A stretch of 64,000 nt of DNA from Dolomedes plantarius (lineage: Eukaryota; Arthropoda; Arachnida; Araneae; Dolomedidae). This document shows positions 11,586 to 23,869 of this stretch, piece after piece. A model generated the notes under the pieces. It made no database searches, was not told where the DNA came from, and was given only the letters and a program-made list of their open reading frames with translations. A program made the position numbers and the translations under genes. Location: contig OU015492.1 in assembly GCA_907164885.2 (NCBI GenBank), positions 188,925,838 through 188,989,837 on the forward strand, written 5' to 3'. Positions within the stretch are counted from its first letter, which is position 1, and every line of letters begins with the position of its first letter.

Positions 11586-12589
11586 CCCGCGAGAACTCGC
11601 ACCGGGTATGACATACCCAATCCATTTTCATTCAATGTTTTTGTTATCTTCTTCTTATCGGATTAGGCCGAAATTTCGTGTAGCTGTATTCAAGGTCACA
11701 TTCTTTCAGCGGGGTAAAAACTATGTCTGCTCAATAAATAGATTTTGAGAAAAATATTTCGACGGGTATGTCATACCCGTGCGAGTCCTCGCGTCAGTCA
11801 GATCTTTCCTTTTTTTCTGTTAGTTTAGTGCATCATGGCGCGATTTTGGAATTACGACGAGGAAATAAAACAATTGCGACACCTTTTAGAGACTATTTCT
11901 AGTGATAATGAAACTTTATCCCAAGATAATGATGCCTCTGAGGATGGAGAATACTGTAGCAATCACGATTCTTCTACTGAAATTGAGACAGAAACCGAAG
12001 ATAAAGGTTCACTGTCAACAGCCGATTTTTATATTGGTAAAGATAAAATTACAAAATGGCTGAAGAAAAAATACCGGCAAAATGCAAGAAAGCCTTCAAG
12101 GAACGTAATTATCAAGCTTCCAGGTAATACAAATTATTCAAGAGATGTCGCTTCTCCCGTAGATGCATGGAATTTTCTCTTCAATAGCAACGTGCTAAAT
12201 ATGATCGTGTCTCAAACAAAAACAACTTATTCAAGCCCTTCAATGGAACTGGAAATCACTAATAATGAACCGCCTGCAAAACTCAAGACAAAATATAAAC
12301 GATGTTAAATTTGCCGAAGTAATAAGGACTGAAAAACAAAGTTTATGTGCCAAAAATGGGAAAAATGTCTGTGTTGAACATCAGTATGTAGTTTGTAAAA
12401 ATTGTCTATAAAAATGTAAGTATTATTAAAATTCACTAAAAATCTTTAATTTATTATCTTATGTTCTTCAGTTACGTAAGGTTTGCATATAAACAATATT
12501 AATTGATATTTAAATAGCAGAAATGAACTAGAGTATGAGATACCCGGCGCGAGTACTTGTGTTCGAAATTGGGAGCGAGTGCTCTCGGG
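11586..12589 (+). mobile_element. Non-autonomous piggyBac element, family P2
   Basis: The element is flanked by TTAA at 11582-11585 and 12590-12593. The tips are CCCGCGAGAACTCGC and, as reverse complement of the right end, CCCGAGAGCACTCGC. A subterminal palindrome GGGTATGACATACCC lies about 20 bp inside the left tip and recurs as GGGTATGTCATACCC at about 11764; a related half-site lies inside the right tip. At 1004 bp it is far shorter than an autonomous piggyBac. It holds one broken gene whose catalytic middle has been deleted. Its palindrome is unrelated in sequence to that of family P1. Confidence 0.92.
11835..12412 (+). pseudogene. piggyBac transposase remnant, catalytic core deleted
   Basis: The ATG at 11835 (catcATGG context) opens 157 codons. 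An acidic N-terminus rich in Asp, Glu and Ser is followed by a basic segment and SPVDAWNFLFNSNVLNMIV, the conserved entry to the piggyBac transposase domain. The protein then jumps to a linker and meets a stop at 12306-12308. Reading on, ICRSNKD, stop, KTKFMCQKWEKCLC and, after a one-base shift, VEHQYVVCKNCL spell a Cys/His-rich C-terminal domain. The three catalytic Asp residues, normally in the middle, are missing. Intact proteins of this superfamily are about 500-600 residues. The remaining N- and C-terminal parts suggest a simple internal deletion followed by decay. Confidence 0.85.
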
Positions 12590-12593
12590 TTAA

Positions 12594-13974
12594 GCATATT
12601 GTATGAAAATTTTCACCAGAAATAGTGAAACACGTTCTGGGGTTAGAAAAACCGTAAAATATATTCTATAAATAACAAAAATTTAAACAAAATCCGCAAG
12701 CAAAATCCATTTTTATCGGACAATTTGACATGTTTTGACTGCCCGTGAAGATGTTATCCCACTGTCCTACTCTGAGAAAAAAAATTAAATTTGCTTTTGA
12801 ATTTCGCGGACTGAGTTGAACTTTCAATTGTTAATAGCGAACATTTTAAGCATTTTATAATTTATATTTAATACCAGCTAGGGAATAAATTTTTTCAACT
12901 AGTTTTATAAAAAATTTAATTCTTTTAATTTATTCGAAGTTATTTATAGTGCGTTATTCGCTTAAACAAACATATGTTTAATTTTTCTTTTAATTTAAAG
13001 TATCAAGCTGTTTAAACAAGTTACTTCGTTTTATATTGAAAAAAATTTTTATTTCATCAATTTAACTACCTAAGTATCTCAATTTAAATTTACTTCAAAA
13101 TGCATCAAACACTTGAAACAAAAATAGTGAAAATGTTTATTAAAATTTCTGAGTAAATGAAAGGAACGCAACTTGATGGCATGAAAAAAATTCCATCCCC
13201 AATTTCTTTTATATCACTTTATATTTTCCTACTTATTCGTTTTAATTATTAATTGAACCCGTGAGTAAATAAACATAACAGAGCATTTTTAAAAATACTT
13301 TAAAAAATTCCCATTCTTCAGTTAATTCACACTTGAAATGGAAAGAACGTTATAAGTAAAAAACAATATGAATGAATTGTATAAAAAAAATCTTTCAATG
13401 CAATTAACTTCCACTTTCGTCGAAAGAATTCTAGAATGGCAATAAATCACTTTTTTTAGGAGCTGTATTAATCAAAGAAAAAACTGCGTCACGAATAATT
13501 AACGCGTCTCTGAACCAAAATTTTACTTAGACAGGAAAATATGTCTCTAAAGTGGAGAAATATTTCAAATTAGCATTTTTTTCGCATCTAAAACATCGAA
13601 GAAAGAATCGAAAAGACTTTTTTAATTAAGATAAAGGAAAATTTTTCTTTTTAGATTTTCCATCTCTCAAGGACCTTCGAACTAATATTAATTATTATAA
13701 ATGTCGGTTATTATGCTCAGTAAGTTCTATCATTTTATTATTTGCAAGTTTCCCTTCTAAGAAATAATTTTATTGGTAAATATGTGGGTCATGGCATTAT
13801 AATTCTCTGTTTATTATTATTCTCTGTAAATTGTTCTCTGTTTTACAATTATCTCTAGTAAAAGCGGCAATTTTTCTTTAATTATGCACCTTTATTCGAG
13901 AGAAAAGTGTAAAAATTCTATAAAGGCACAGTAAACATTAACATTAATTGCATTTTTTATCAGCTTCATTAATG
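12594..13974. other. AT-rich intergenic, nothing recognised
   Basis: A very AT-rich stretch with many homopolymer runs and no frame above background. Confidence 0.45.
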
Positions 13975-14345
13975 TGTTGTCGTTGTTGTCACTGATGCCA
14001 CTTGGCCGACAGTATATTGTCAGTTCAAGTCTATAACGGCTATTGGACGAAGTAGTGCAACTCCGGTTTTGAATAGCACCACAAAATTACGGGGTCAGAG
14101 TCCGACTTGGCTAAAGGACCGGCCCCGTAATTTTGACCCGAGTCAAGTGATGAGACCGGAACACTTGACCCCGCACCTCCAGTGGTAAATTCGAGAATTC
14201 GGGGGACATTGCAGCCAAGGCATATCTTTCGTGCACCAGCCGCTATTAGTGTACACGGAAGTGTATTTGTCAGTGACTAGCATCGTACCAGAGACGTTCA
14301 GATCACCGGCTCGCTGACTTTGCCAACCGGGCCATTGCGCCCTGC
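13975..14345 (-). repeat. tRNA-derived SINE, family S1, copy 1
   Basis: On the minus strand the head starts GGGCGCAATGGCCCGGTTGG (A-box region) and continues to GGTACGATGCTAGTCACTG (B-box region). A body shared with the copies at 38.2 and 51.8 kb follows (for example gtccgactcggac-type and ccaagtcggactctgac segments). It finishes in a degenerate AAC-rich tail at 13975-13990. A head with RNA polymerase III A and B boxes plus a simple tail is the standard SINE layout. Confidence 0.8.
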
Positions 14346-14399
14346 TTCATTATTGTAATGTATCCATATAGCACAGATCTATTTTTCTGGGCAAATAAA

Positions 14400-15547
14400 T
14401 GCCTTAGAACCACAAAAATAATTGCTGAAATTACTCCTCAAAGATAGTTCGTAATGATTTCGATGTATTCATAGCTAAAAGTTTTAATGAATTTTTTGTA
14501 ACTGTTTATTTGTTGAAAAATATACTTACTTGTGCTATTTTTTATAATAAAAAAATAGCTCTTTAGTCCCGCTTAAAGCCAAAATTTGACAAATATAACT
14601 TAAGAACAATATGAATAGATTTTGTAAATTAAATCAAACATGTTTCGCAAAGGTCAAAAGCATCCAGAATTATTATTTCCTCTTTTAGGATGAAAATTTT
14701 TTTTTAAAGTGTAAAGGCCTTAAAACCACAAAAAATAACTGCTTAAATTACTCCTCAAAAATAGTTCGTAGTGATTTCGGTGTATTTGTAGGGTTCGCGT
14801 GTTGCTCAGATGCAAATTTCTGGTAGCTGCGTAGTGCAGGCCAGTCGAAGTGAGTTCGGAGCAGGTGTCTGGTCTATTTAAGTGACACACGCTGAGTTGG
14901 CAAGAGCCAAAGAAGGGAGTGGAGATTTGTACGGTAGTACGTTACGCTATTAGTAGAGATACGAAACAGTCGAGAAAAGTTAGATTGAAGGTGATAGCGG
15001 TATTTAACTGATAGAGCACGTATTAGTATTTAGCCTAGGTGGCTGCACGATTTCCATAGTTAGTTCAGAGCCCGATGGTTATGGGTATTGCTAGTGAACG
15101 TATATTCTGCCTGAAAGGGTTCATTACGACTTTAAAGTTCAGTTTCTTAGTACCGCAAGTTGCGGTACTGTTGTGTTATTATTTGAAGCCCCAAGTCGGT
15201 CTATGTTAGTCTACCTCTGCCTAGAAAATAAAGGAATTATTTATATTTATGCCTATTACTTTATAGTGTGCCTAGACCGTTAGAGGATTCACACGGTACA
15301 TAAGAAACAGAACCATATATATTCATACTTAAAAATTTTAGTGAAATTTTTAGTAAATGCATATTTGTTGAAAATATACTTACTTGCGTTACATTTTATA
15401 ATCCAAAAATTGCTCTTTTGTCATGCTGAAAGCCAAAATTTTTCAAACATAACTTAAGAACAATATGAATAGATTTTGTAAATTAAAGCAAACATGTTTC
15501 GCGAAAGTCAAAACCATCCAGAATTATTATTTCCTCTTTTAGGATGA
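14400..15547. repeat. Tandem duplication (about 320-bp unit), second unit interrupted by an LTR
   Basis: Unit 1 (14400-14713) and unit 2 (14714-15547 minus the insert) share ttactcctcaaa, atagttcgta, tgttgaaaa-atatacttact, aacttaagaacaatatgaat and ccagaattattatttcctct. They are similar but not identical, so the duplication is not recent. Unit 2 is split by the 14787-15315 LTR-like sequence, which is absent from unit 1 and gives a direct pre-insertion reference. Confidence 0.85.
14787..15315 (+). mobile_element. Solo LTR (LTR family L2)
   Basis: This is an insertion of about 529 bp, recognised by comparison with the uninterrupted tandem copy. It starts TGTAGGGTTCGCG and ends near cacggtacataagaaacagaacca, giving TG...CA termini if the end is at 15315. 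It is GC-richer than its flanks. It contains a TATTTAAG promoter-like box near 14876 and AATAAAGGAATT near 15227, which fit U3 promoter and R polyadenylation signals. There is no internal domain, as expected after LTR-LTR recombination. The exact 3' end and the target duplication are uncertain. Confidence 0.65.
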
Positions 15548-17080
15548 AACCTTTTTAATTATGAATAAGGGAAACATGTTTTACTCCCTTCTTTTTTCTA
15601 AATTTCGAAATCTCTTATTAGTTTTCTAAATTTCGTATTAGTTTCACTTATTGCATGTTATATCAATGAGTATGATAAATTTGTCATTGTTTCTCAAAGT
15701 TACAAATTTTGCATCATTTCTTCTAGGACCCTTTGGAAAACATAGGCTTTCATATAGCCACCCCAACTTTTTCCTCCTTTACATATGCTGGTTATTTTGT
15801 GGTCGCTATATTTAATAGACCTCTTGTCTTTGTTTTGTCAACCTTATTTACTGATCTCCTACGAATGGATTTTTGCCTTTGTCCCGAGGTAGCTTAGTTT
15901 CTGAAGATCAACTGTATGTTGCTCGACAAAAATAGCCTTCATTATTTTAAGGCTATTTTGATCGAGCAGCTATTTTTTCATAATACAGGTCTCATTTTTT
16001 ATCAGAGCATATTCAAAGATTTTTATTTTATAGGATAAAAACGTTATTTTTTAATATTTTATTGTTAATAATGATTATTCAAAAAAAAAATTTTTACTAC
16101 TCACTTCGTAGAAAATTGTTTCATGACGTAGAAACAAAAAGATTATGTTATACTTGCAAAACACTTATTAGATATAACACTATTGGAAACTTAAAATAGC
16201 TGTAACTTTGCAATAGCACATTTCTTGAAGTACTGATAATAATAACTACTTCTCAAGAACTAGCTATAGTTCTTGAGAGGGTTGCTAAAATAAACAGAAT
16301 TATAGAGCTGTGATCAGAAAGTGATTGTAGTACACAAAAATAAACTTTTGTTTCGAAAAAAATTATTTAAAATTAGATATTTCTGCTAAAATTATATTTT
16401 TATAATATGATTTAGGATCTAAACACAAAAACAGTATATTATTCTTACAAACCTTTTTCAGAAACACCACTACTACAAACTTTTTAAAGATTAGATTTTC
16501 GAGCATAGAAATGTTATGAAATGTTTATGTGAATTAAGGAGTTACGAAACTTATATTAGTAGTTAAGATCCATGAAACGTTTCACTTCCATGTATCAGAA
16601 AATTAGGCAAACATACTACTTTCAAGAAATTTGATTGCATTGATTGCAATTTGATGCTAGTCAGACAGTGATCAAAGAGAAAGTGTTCAGTAACTCTTTC
16701 ATTTTCAAAACTTATTAGGAAATGTTTCTTCTGTATTTTAATTTTATGCTAATTTTATGCTTCAGTTAAATAACAGGATACGTTTTATGAAATTCGTTCT
16801 AAGGTTATAAATATTTAAATTTGGGTATGACCTTTTTTTATTTCTTATTGTTTAACCAATTACAAAATATTAAAAAGTTTAGCTATTACGTAATAACTAT
16901 TAAACATGTTATTGAAAAAATTATTAGACGTGTTAATATTGTTCATAACTCCCTTTACACATTGTAACATATCAATTTGATGTTTATATATATTGTATAA
17001 AATTCTGAAGGAAGACGCAGACTTTGTGCTTTGAATAAGGAGAATTAAAACTTTCTGTGAAACCGGTGCATTCAGATGCT
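15548..17080. other. AT-rich intergenic with two hairpins
   Basis: No gene is recognised. Two clear inverted repeats occur: 15920-15968 (tgctcga...tcgagca with an imperfect 20-bp stem) and 16251-16278 (TCTCAAGAACTA / TAGTTCTTGAGA, 12-bp perfect stem with a 4-base loop). Confidence 0.5.
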
Positions 17081-17378
17081 TTAACCCATTGCCTGCTAGT
17101 GTTGCGTTTTCGCAACATTAATTGAATATTTTTTTAAATATACATATTATCAATTTTGTGTTAACAAATAGAAACTATGTTAAAAAAAGTCGTGAAATGT
17201 CATGATAAATTATTAAAACGAATTTGTTTTTATATTTTAATAGTTAAATCTTTCAGCAAATTTCACTGAATTTTAACTGCTGATATTTATCAATTTTGAT
17301 GAATTTTCATAGATTGCAGCAAATACGCAGTTTCAAAAGCAGCATTGAAACAAAAATCTTGATCTCTTATAATTAAAA

Positions 17379-19314
17379 TGGCGACATCAGGTAAGCTTGT
17401 TTCTGTTATTATTTCTTTGTAATTATTGGTTATAAAAAATGTTTCAAAAACGCAACACTGGCATGATCCAGTATATAATAGGTCTAATGTGTTCCTAATG
17501 CTTTTTTAAATGATCCTTTATATATTTCAGATCAGTTTTGACAAAGATGATGTTTGACCATGGATGAAGCTTTAGAATACTTAAATGAATTGGGAGATGG
17601 TGATTTATCTGATATTCATAAGATGAAGCTCATCATGTGATCTAGTTACCATTCCACCAGACCCAGACGTAGTCACAGATGATGAAGATTTAGATGATGA
17701 CGTGTCGTATGATAATATACAGATTCCAAAGGATGTTTTGGGTGAAATTGAACTTCATAGTCATAAATTGCTTTGTTCAAAAAATAGCAGAAAAAGTTCA
17801 AGATCCTCCAAAAGTAAAATTTCTTGGAAAAAGTTCTCTCCAACTTACAATTTGAAGCCCGTCTCCAATGAAGAATAAAAATAGAGATTATATCAGGCGA
17901 TTTGTGCAATCTTCAACCTATTGATGTGTTCTTAAAATTCTTTAATGAAACTTTTTTGGAGCATATTGTAGCAGAAACTGTAAAATATGCTCAACAGAAG
18001 AACAGGTTAAAATTTTCCTTGACTGTTCCTACTCTCAAGCGTTTTATTGGCATTCTGCTGTTTACAAGTTATTCTAAATTACCACAAGAACAGTTATATT
18101 GGTCGGTTTTTCAGGACGTCAGCTGTCTTATTATTAGACATACCATGAATCGGGCAACTTATTTGTCCATAAAACAAAATATGCATTTGGCTGACAATAC
18201 TTCGTTGGATAAAAGTGATAAATAAGCTAAAGTTAGACCGTATTTGAATATTTTAAATGAAAACTTTTTGCAGTTTGATGTTTTTACTACTAATTTCTCA
18301 ATTTATGAGATGTTCCCATACTTCGGAAAGCATTCAAGTAAAATGTTTCTGAAGGAGAAACCAGTCCTATTTGGCTACAAAGTATAGTTCTTCAAGTAGT
18401 TACTTATATCAATTTGATATTTATGCGGGAAAACTGCAAGAAAAATCAGATCTTGGATTAAGTGCAGATATCGTAATGAAGCTTTTAAAAGTTGTTTAAA
18501 ATCCATGTAATTACATGGTATACTTTGATAATTGTTTTACGTCCCATACTCTTATATCTGAACTTTGTAGTATGAAATTTTATGCAACTGGAACAATTAG
18601 AGATAACAGAACTGGGAATTGCCTCTAATGTCTGAGAAGGATTTAAAGAAAACAGAATGTGGAACATTTGACACGGTATTTGATAAAAAAATTTAATTTC
18701 TATTACTAGGTGGAACGATAACTCTGCATTCAGTATAGCTAGTAATTGGGATTTTATTGACCCTCCCAACATCTACTAAACGCTATTCTAGGAAGGAGAA
18801 AAATAACGCTTCTGTAAAACAACCACAGTTAATAGCTAATTATAATTCTAATGTGGGTGGAGTTGATCTCCTATATAATTTTATTGCTTCTTACCGGATA
18901 CAAATTAAAGGCATAAAATGGTGCTGGCCAATTTTCATTAATTTCATCGACGTAGCAAAAGTGAATGCATGGAAACTGTATCGAATGTGCATTGATCCTT
19001 CAATAAGTTTATTATATTTCCAAAGATATCTGGTAATTCCTTTACTTTAAACACCAACAATCGATGATACAGCCAAAGAAGAAAGTCGTGAATCGCTAGA
19101 AAAATTTAAAAACCCAGGATGTCCATCATATATGAAAAATTCATTTTTGGACAAAATGAAGCAAGATTGCACCAATCACATAATTGAGAGAAATCCTGAA
19201 AATAAAAGGAGACGCCGCAAACATTGCAGAAGACAAACTGTAATAATTTGCAACAAATGCGCAGTCCCACTTCATGCTAAATGTTCCAAACCATTTCATG
19301 TAACTCGGAAATAA
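17379..19314 (+). pseudogene. piggyBac transposase pseudogene, family P1
   Basis: Exon 1 is ATGGCGACATCAG (MATS) followed by a GTAAGC donor; an acceptor (tatatatttcag) lies at 17530. The order is as in piggyBac proteins: acidic N-terminus (17545-17720), LQPIDVFLKFFNETFLEHIV (17909 on), KRFIGILLFTSYSKLP, and EMFPYFGKHSSKMF near 18308. Then come NYMVYFDNCFTSHTL near 18510, NSNVGGVDLLYNFIASYRIQ near 18847, and a Cys/His-rich end ICNKCAVPLHAKCSKPFH. The first catalytic Asp (expected before EMF) reads Tyr, the second (FDN) and third (GGVD) are kept, and the second Asp of GGVDxxD is Tyr. At least six stops and several frameshifts break the gene. It was once the likely autonomous source for P1 copies. 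Confidence 0.88.
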
Positions 19315-19318
19315 AATA

Positions 19319-20039
19319 CAGTGGTACCTCGACTTACGAGTGTCTCGACTTACTAGTTTTTCGAGATACGAGCATTCTCTCGGCAGATTTTTTGCTTCGA
19401 GTTACGAGCTATAATTCGGGTTACGAGCAAGCTTCACATACCCCACCGCTAGTTTGAGCAGCGAACGCCATGTTACGTGCTCATCAAATGAGAACACGAG
19501 AAGCATATAATATTTACAACCTCTATGTAAAATTATTATAAAGTTGTATACATATTATTCTAAGACTACTATCCATTCTTAAACCGAGAGACAACATGGA
19601 ACAATTATCATCCACGGCGGCTTGCTCTGGCAACACTTGAGTCGCCCTCCTAAACCGAACAGCGTCCAACCTCGATGGGATGACCTTGGTCTAAAATCAA
19701 CGAATAAGATTTAATTATTTAGTTCAGCCTTTCTCCTCCTCTTCCATCAGCATCTTCAAATCTGATCTGCAAGGTAAATGTTGTACATTACCCTTAATAA
19801 AACAAGTTTATTGCAGCACATTCTATTGTATTGCATTTTTATACAATGTTCATCATTTATAAGCACATTTTTCTTATTTAAAAACATGTAACAAAGAATT
19901 GCGGTATTTTGGGAGAGCCCGGAACGAATTAATGGCATTTCCATTCATTTCAATGGGGAAAATTGATTCGAGATACGAGTATTTCGAGTTACGAGCTCCG
20001 TCATGGAACGAATTAAACTCGTAAGTCGAGGCACCACTG
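19319..20039. mobile_element. TA-flanked MITE inside the P1 piggyBac
   Basis: The termini are cagtggtacctcgacttacg and, reverse-complemented, cagtggtgcctcgacttacg. They continue in rows of short tcgagttacgagc motifs that recur near both ends, and TA lies on each side (19317-19318 and 20040-20041). TA duplication with this type of tip points to the Tc1/mariner/pogo superfamily, non-autonomous. It contains no transposase motif. It sits just after the transposase stop and must be younger than the piggyBac insertion. Confidence 0.85.
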
Positions 20040-20210
20040 TATACCGTTTTCTACCAGTGTTGCGTTTTCGCAACATTTTGTAAATCACAAGGAAATAAAT
20101 ATATTTTTTGGAAAACGGTTTAATTCCTTTAGTTATACAATTATAAACATAATAAACTGATTTTGTCTATTTTTGTCTACGTTAAGTGTGTATGGCAGGT
20201 AATGGGTTAA

Positions 20211-20596
20211 ACTGATTTTTTATCGGTCCTCCTGATTCTTATGTTTTGACTCACTAGAATTAAATTGTTACCAGTTGGTACCCGTCAAAATATGATGATG
20301 CATAGGAGATAAATGTACTAATACACATATTATACATCATTGCCAAATGTTGAAAATCATAATATTAAGGATAGAGAAATAACCTTTAAAAAATTACTAT
20401 TGAATCCAATAAAAAGAAATAGGGTTGACTAACAGCGTGAAATAAACAGTTTCTGTCAGGTTTAATAATAATTATATATCATAATTAAAAATAAAAATGG
20501 CAGAGAGAGACTTAGAGAGATTCCTCGAAATAAACAAATTAGCGTGTTTAGGCGACCTTGTACTTAGTGAATATCTAAAGCCAGATTTAAACATGT
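20211..20596. other. AT-rich intergenic, nothing recognised
   Basis: No features beyond background between the piggyBac TTAA and the solo LTR. Confidence 0.45.
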
Positions 20597-21040
20597 TGTA
20601 AGGTATACATAAGATTCGATTCACAAGAATCGAACTTTTGAGAGAATGAATGAAAGAAGCTGCTTGAGATATGCTAATTTCGGCATACGCGCTTGGTATA
20701 AATACCAAGCAGCTTGATTAATACAGAGGTTGAAAAAGGTTTTGTTAAGGTTGATAGATAAGCGAGAGGGAGCTACGAGGTAAACAGCTCCGGGTGCTAT
20801 CCTGCGCTAGTGCTTAGGGGGCCCAAAGTTTAAATGGCAGAACTGCTGGTTTGACTCTTTGCTGGTTTGTGAGTATGGCAAGGTGTATTTCTATTGAATG
20901 TTAATATATATTCCGTACAAGTAGTACGTATGCTTATTGCTGTAAAAGCAAAATCTATATGTGCAACGAATTCAATAAACATTGTTTCATGTATAAACTG
21001 TGTTTGTATCAAATTCAAATAGAGTGCCCCCTTAAAGCAT
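20597..21040 (+). mobile_element. Solo LTR, family L1
   Basis: The start TGTAAGGTATACATAAG, the segment ttcgattcacaagaatcgaac, the promoter box ggtataaataccaagcagct (TATA at about 20697), the late segment aactgtgtttg and the preceding aataaac match the LTR at 58203-60180 in the same order. The 3' end is blurred, within about 20 bp of 21040. No internal retroelement sequence follows, so it is a solo LTR. The inverted cgattc/gaatcg motif just inside the left end is shared by both copies. Confidence 0.75.
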
Positions 21041-21426
21041 ACTCTATATTGCCACTGAACAAGAGCAGAATGCAATTTTTAATTGTAACTTATCGCTCAT
21101 TAATAGAAATTGGGGTTACAAAAACCAAATTTGACACATCGATAGATTAAAATCTTTCGTTTAAGGCCAAAAAGAAGTAAATTGGTGTAGTAGTTTTCTC
21201 TCACGGATTGCCCAAATAATTAACCTTTTTTTTTTAAATCGATTTCTACTCATAATATATTTCACTTTGAATTTTAAAAAATGTTTGTAATCAAATCCTA
21301 TCCCTGATACCGATTAATGATTTTTTAACCAAAAATCACATCTCTTAAAATATACCAAACTTAATCTTTATAATATGATAATGCAATCAATTTGAAACAT
21401 TCAAAGTTATTCCGGAAAAATCTAAA

Positions 21427-22402
21427 GCGGTGGTACGCAGACTTTATTCGACTGCGACCCACTTTCATTCAAAAAAAAAAACCCACACGACCCTAATAAA
21501 AAAAAATTTCGGGTAGGAGGAAATTTTCTTTAAAAATTAGAAAAAGTGTCCAGCAAAAAAATAGAAAAGGGAAATTAAGCAAATTTTTACAAACTACATT
21601 TTAATAATCAATGAATTGTTGATTTTGATTGTATATTTACTCTGTATAAAAATGATTAAAAAAAATGTCTCGCTCTCCTTCTGAACTTGTTTTTAACGTA
21701 GGATTACGTTCCTCCATAACGGTCCTCCAGAGAGCAAAATTTCAGACGCTAAAACCGTTCGCCGTCGCGAGTTATAATTTTGGCAGCCCACCAAACCCAG
21801 TCTGTATCGCTTGGCCAAGCAGAAAAGTACCAAAATGCGTCAAAATTTTGACATATATATAGGTACATATATACATAACACATACATACATATATACATA
21901 CAAAAGAGGTAAGCAACGATAAGTAATCCTATGTTAATAACCCGCGGTAGTTTAGTTAGAAGAGACTACGTGAAATTATTTTTGTAAATCTCGTGTGACT
22001 AAAACTTGATATTTAAATGTAAATGCGTATTATATTTCATTTAGGTTAAAATTAACAAAATTTAAATTAAAAAAAGAGCTTTAAAAATTATAAGTTTCCT
22101 GTTAAAACATTAATTATTATAATTTTTTAATTTTTTTATATAAACTAAAATAGAAGAAAATGCATGAGAAAAATGATTACGTACCTCAGATAATATTTGA
22201 CATTCTTTGACTCCTTCTATCCCAATATCATATATTTTAACATATAAAAATTATAAATAAAATATTAAAAATATGTAATTATTGAAAATGTATAGCATAT
22301 TTGTTAATTAAAAAATTCTGTATGATATAAATTTTCTTCAAACTACAAAATTTTTCTACGCCCCCCCCCCTACGTGAGTCGCGACCAACAGTTTGCAGCC
22401 CT
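21427..22402. mobile_element. Degenerate hAT-like non-autonomous element
   Basis: The left end ggtggtacgcagactttatt then cgactgcgacccac, and the reverse complement of the right end (ctgcaaactgttggtcgcga then ctcac), are diverged versions of the common hAT terminus in which a cagtggttcccaaactttt tip is followed by a tgcgacccac motif. A clean 8-bp target duplication is not visible. No transposase remains. A repeat shared with 41.3-42.7 kb lies inside at 21826-21967. Confidence 0.5.
21826..21967 (+). repeat. Interspersed repeat R3, copy 1
   Basis: The sequence from agaaaagtaccaaaatgcg, through tcaaaattttgaca, a variable TA/CATA-rich tract, and gaggtaagcaacgataagta to tagttagaagagactac matches 41276-42660 in the opposite orientation, where a Tc1 copy has landed in the variable tract. 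It is non-coding. Confidence 0.75.
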
Positions 22403-23330
22403 AGAGGTGTCCTCAAATTCTAGATACCCCCACTGATCTCTATATCAACCGACTGATCTAGAGAATAACGAAATTTCTAGATTCGTTGTTTGTAATACAA
22501 AATAATTATGCTATTGTTTATAAGTTTTTGGTAAATTTTCAATGTAATGTCCTTTCATGGTGACAGAGTAAATTAATTTACTAAATTTAAAGGGTTACTT
22601 TTTGTAACACCCCAGTAAACGAAATTTTTCCCATACTCAAACTGTTTATTACAAGCTGTGAAAAAAAAAATGTTCGTATAACCGAGAATAAACACTAGTT
22701 TTTATCTACTTTATGACATTACACTGTTTTCTTTGAAAGAATAACAACAAATTCCTGAAGTATTTGCGTTTTGGAAAAGATACATAAGTAGTGAAATGTG
22801 TTTCAAAGAGATGTTTGGCACAAAAACACTTTCTTGGTAAAAACTTTCTTTTGACGTGACGAAAACATATTTTTGTACAACCGTATGGAAAAATAATCCT
22901 CTAAAATGTAAAGTATATTATCGGAAAGATTTTGGAGGAATGTTACTTTTGATGTATCATTTGAGAAATAAAAAATCATCGAGCTGTAGGACAATTTATA
23001 ATATTTATGTATTCTACAATGTTTTCGAAATATAGAAGGATTTTGAATACATTTGACATAAAAATGGAAAACACAGAATAAAAATACAATTTAGGAAATA
23101 TTTTAGTGGTGATATTTTTATTTTGTTACGCTTAGATTGTCAAAACAATCAACCCGAATAAATCCTTTTTCTGTTTCGATAAAAGTTACCTTAAAAAAGG
23201 AATATACGAACTATTTCCATAGAATAAGAGATTTATTTTGCTTCGAAATCATCACAAAAATTAACTTAATATGTTAATGTTTATATTTAAACAATATTTC
23301 AGCCAACTTTATTAATTATAAACAATTTTT
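22403..23330. other. AT-rich intergenic, nothing recognised
   Basis: There is a C11 run at about 22361 just before this stretch. No frame or terminus is recognised in it. Confidence 0.45.
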
Positions 23331-23334
23331 ATAC

Positions 23335-23572
23335 AGAATTTTTTTTAACCAATGCGGAGGCGCTTGCAATCAAACATTCGCCCTTACTGTGTCACAGTTT
23401 TACTGTCCATTTTATTATAGGGGCACCATATAGGCTGACAGCATTGCCCCCTATGAAGGGACGACAAAAACGGAGATATTTTTCGTGGCACAACGCCGAG
23501 ATTCGATCTGAGAACCCTCAGAACCGAAAACCAGCGCGCTGTACCACAGGGCCTCCACAAGCCCTTTATATA
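23335..23572 (-). repeat. tRNA-derived SINE, family S2, copy 1
   Basis: On the minus strand the head reads GGCCCTGTGGTACAGCGCGC (A-box region) and later GATCGAATCTCGGCG (B-box region). The body contains, on the plus strand, attattataggggcaccata, taggctgacagcattgcccc and ctatgaagggac, matching copies at 31.5, 49.9-51.4 and 51.4 kb. Confidence 0.75.
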
Positions 23573-23869
23573 TAATATATTGTAAGAAAAAATGCTTTAT
23601 GTTTCCGCAATAACCGAGTTTGATGGGAAAAGTAATATATTGTTGGAAAAAGGTTGTTGGACTGGTGACTTGGAACTGACATCATGAATGTCTTCTTATC
23701 ATGGTTTAAGGAAACTTGGTTTGAAACGCAGCAATTTGCTAAAATATCGAGTCTATGTAAACAAGTTTTGATTCTGTATGAAATCAAAACTGGAACTTTT
23801 GCCTCCCAAAATGAACGCTCTTCAACCCCAGCGATATGAGGAAACTTTACTAAAGATTTCCTCGCCGAG

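Larger units (their letters stand above)
17085..20206 (+). mobile_element. piggyBac element, family P1, near full length, with nested MITE
   Basis: TTAA flanks lie at 17081-17084 and 20207-20210. The tips are CCCATTGCCTGCTAGTG and, as reverse complement, CCCATTACCTGCCATAC. The 18-bp subterminal palindrome TGTTGCGTTTTCGCAACA is perfect at both ends: 17100-17117 on the left and 20058-20075 on the right. The total of 3122 bp includes a 721-bp MITE, so the element proper is about 2.4 kb, normal for an autonomous piggyBac. It carries the decayed transposase gene described separately. It belongs to the same family as the 5.06-6.34 kb element: same palindrome, same MA-(T/S)-(S/T) first exon and same Cys-rich terminus. 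Confidence 0.93.

Noticed and set aside
23505..23570. tRNA-like segment on the minus strand (also at 10010-10070 and 24055-24125)
   Set aside because: Part of longer SINE-like repeats; acceptor stems do not pair.
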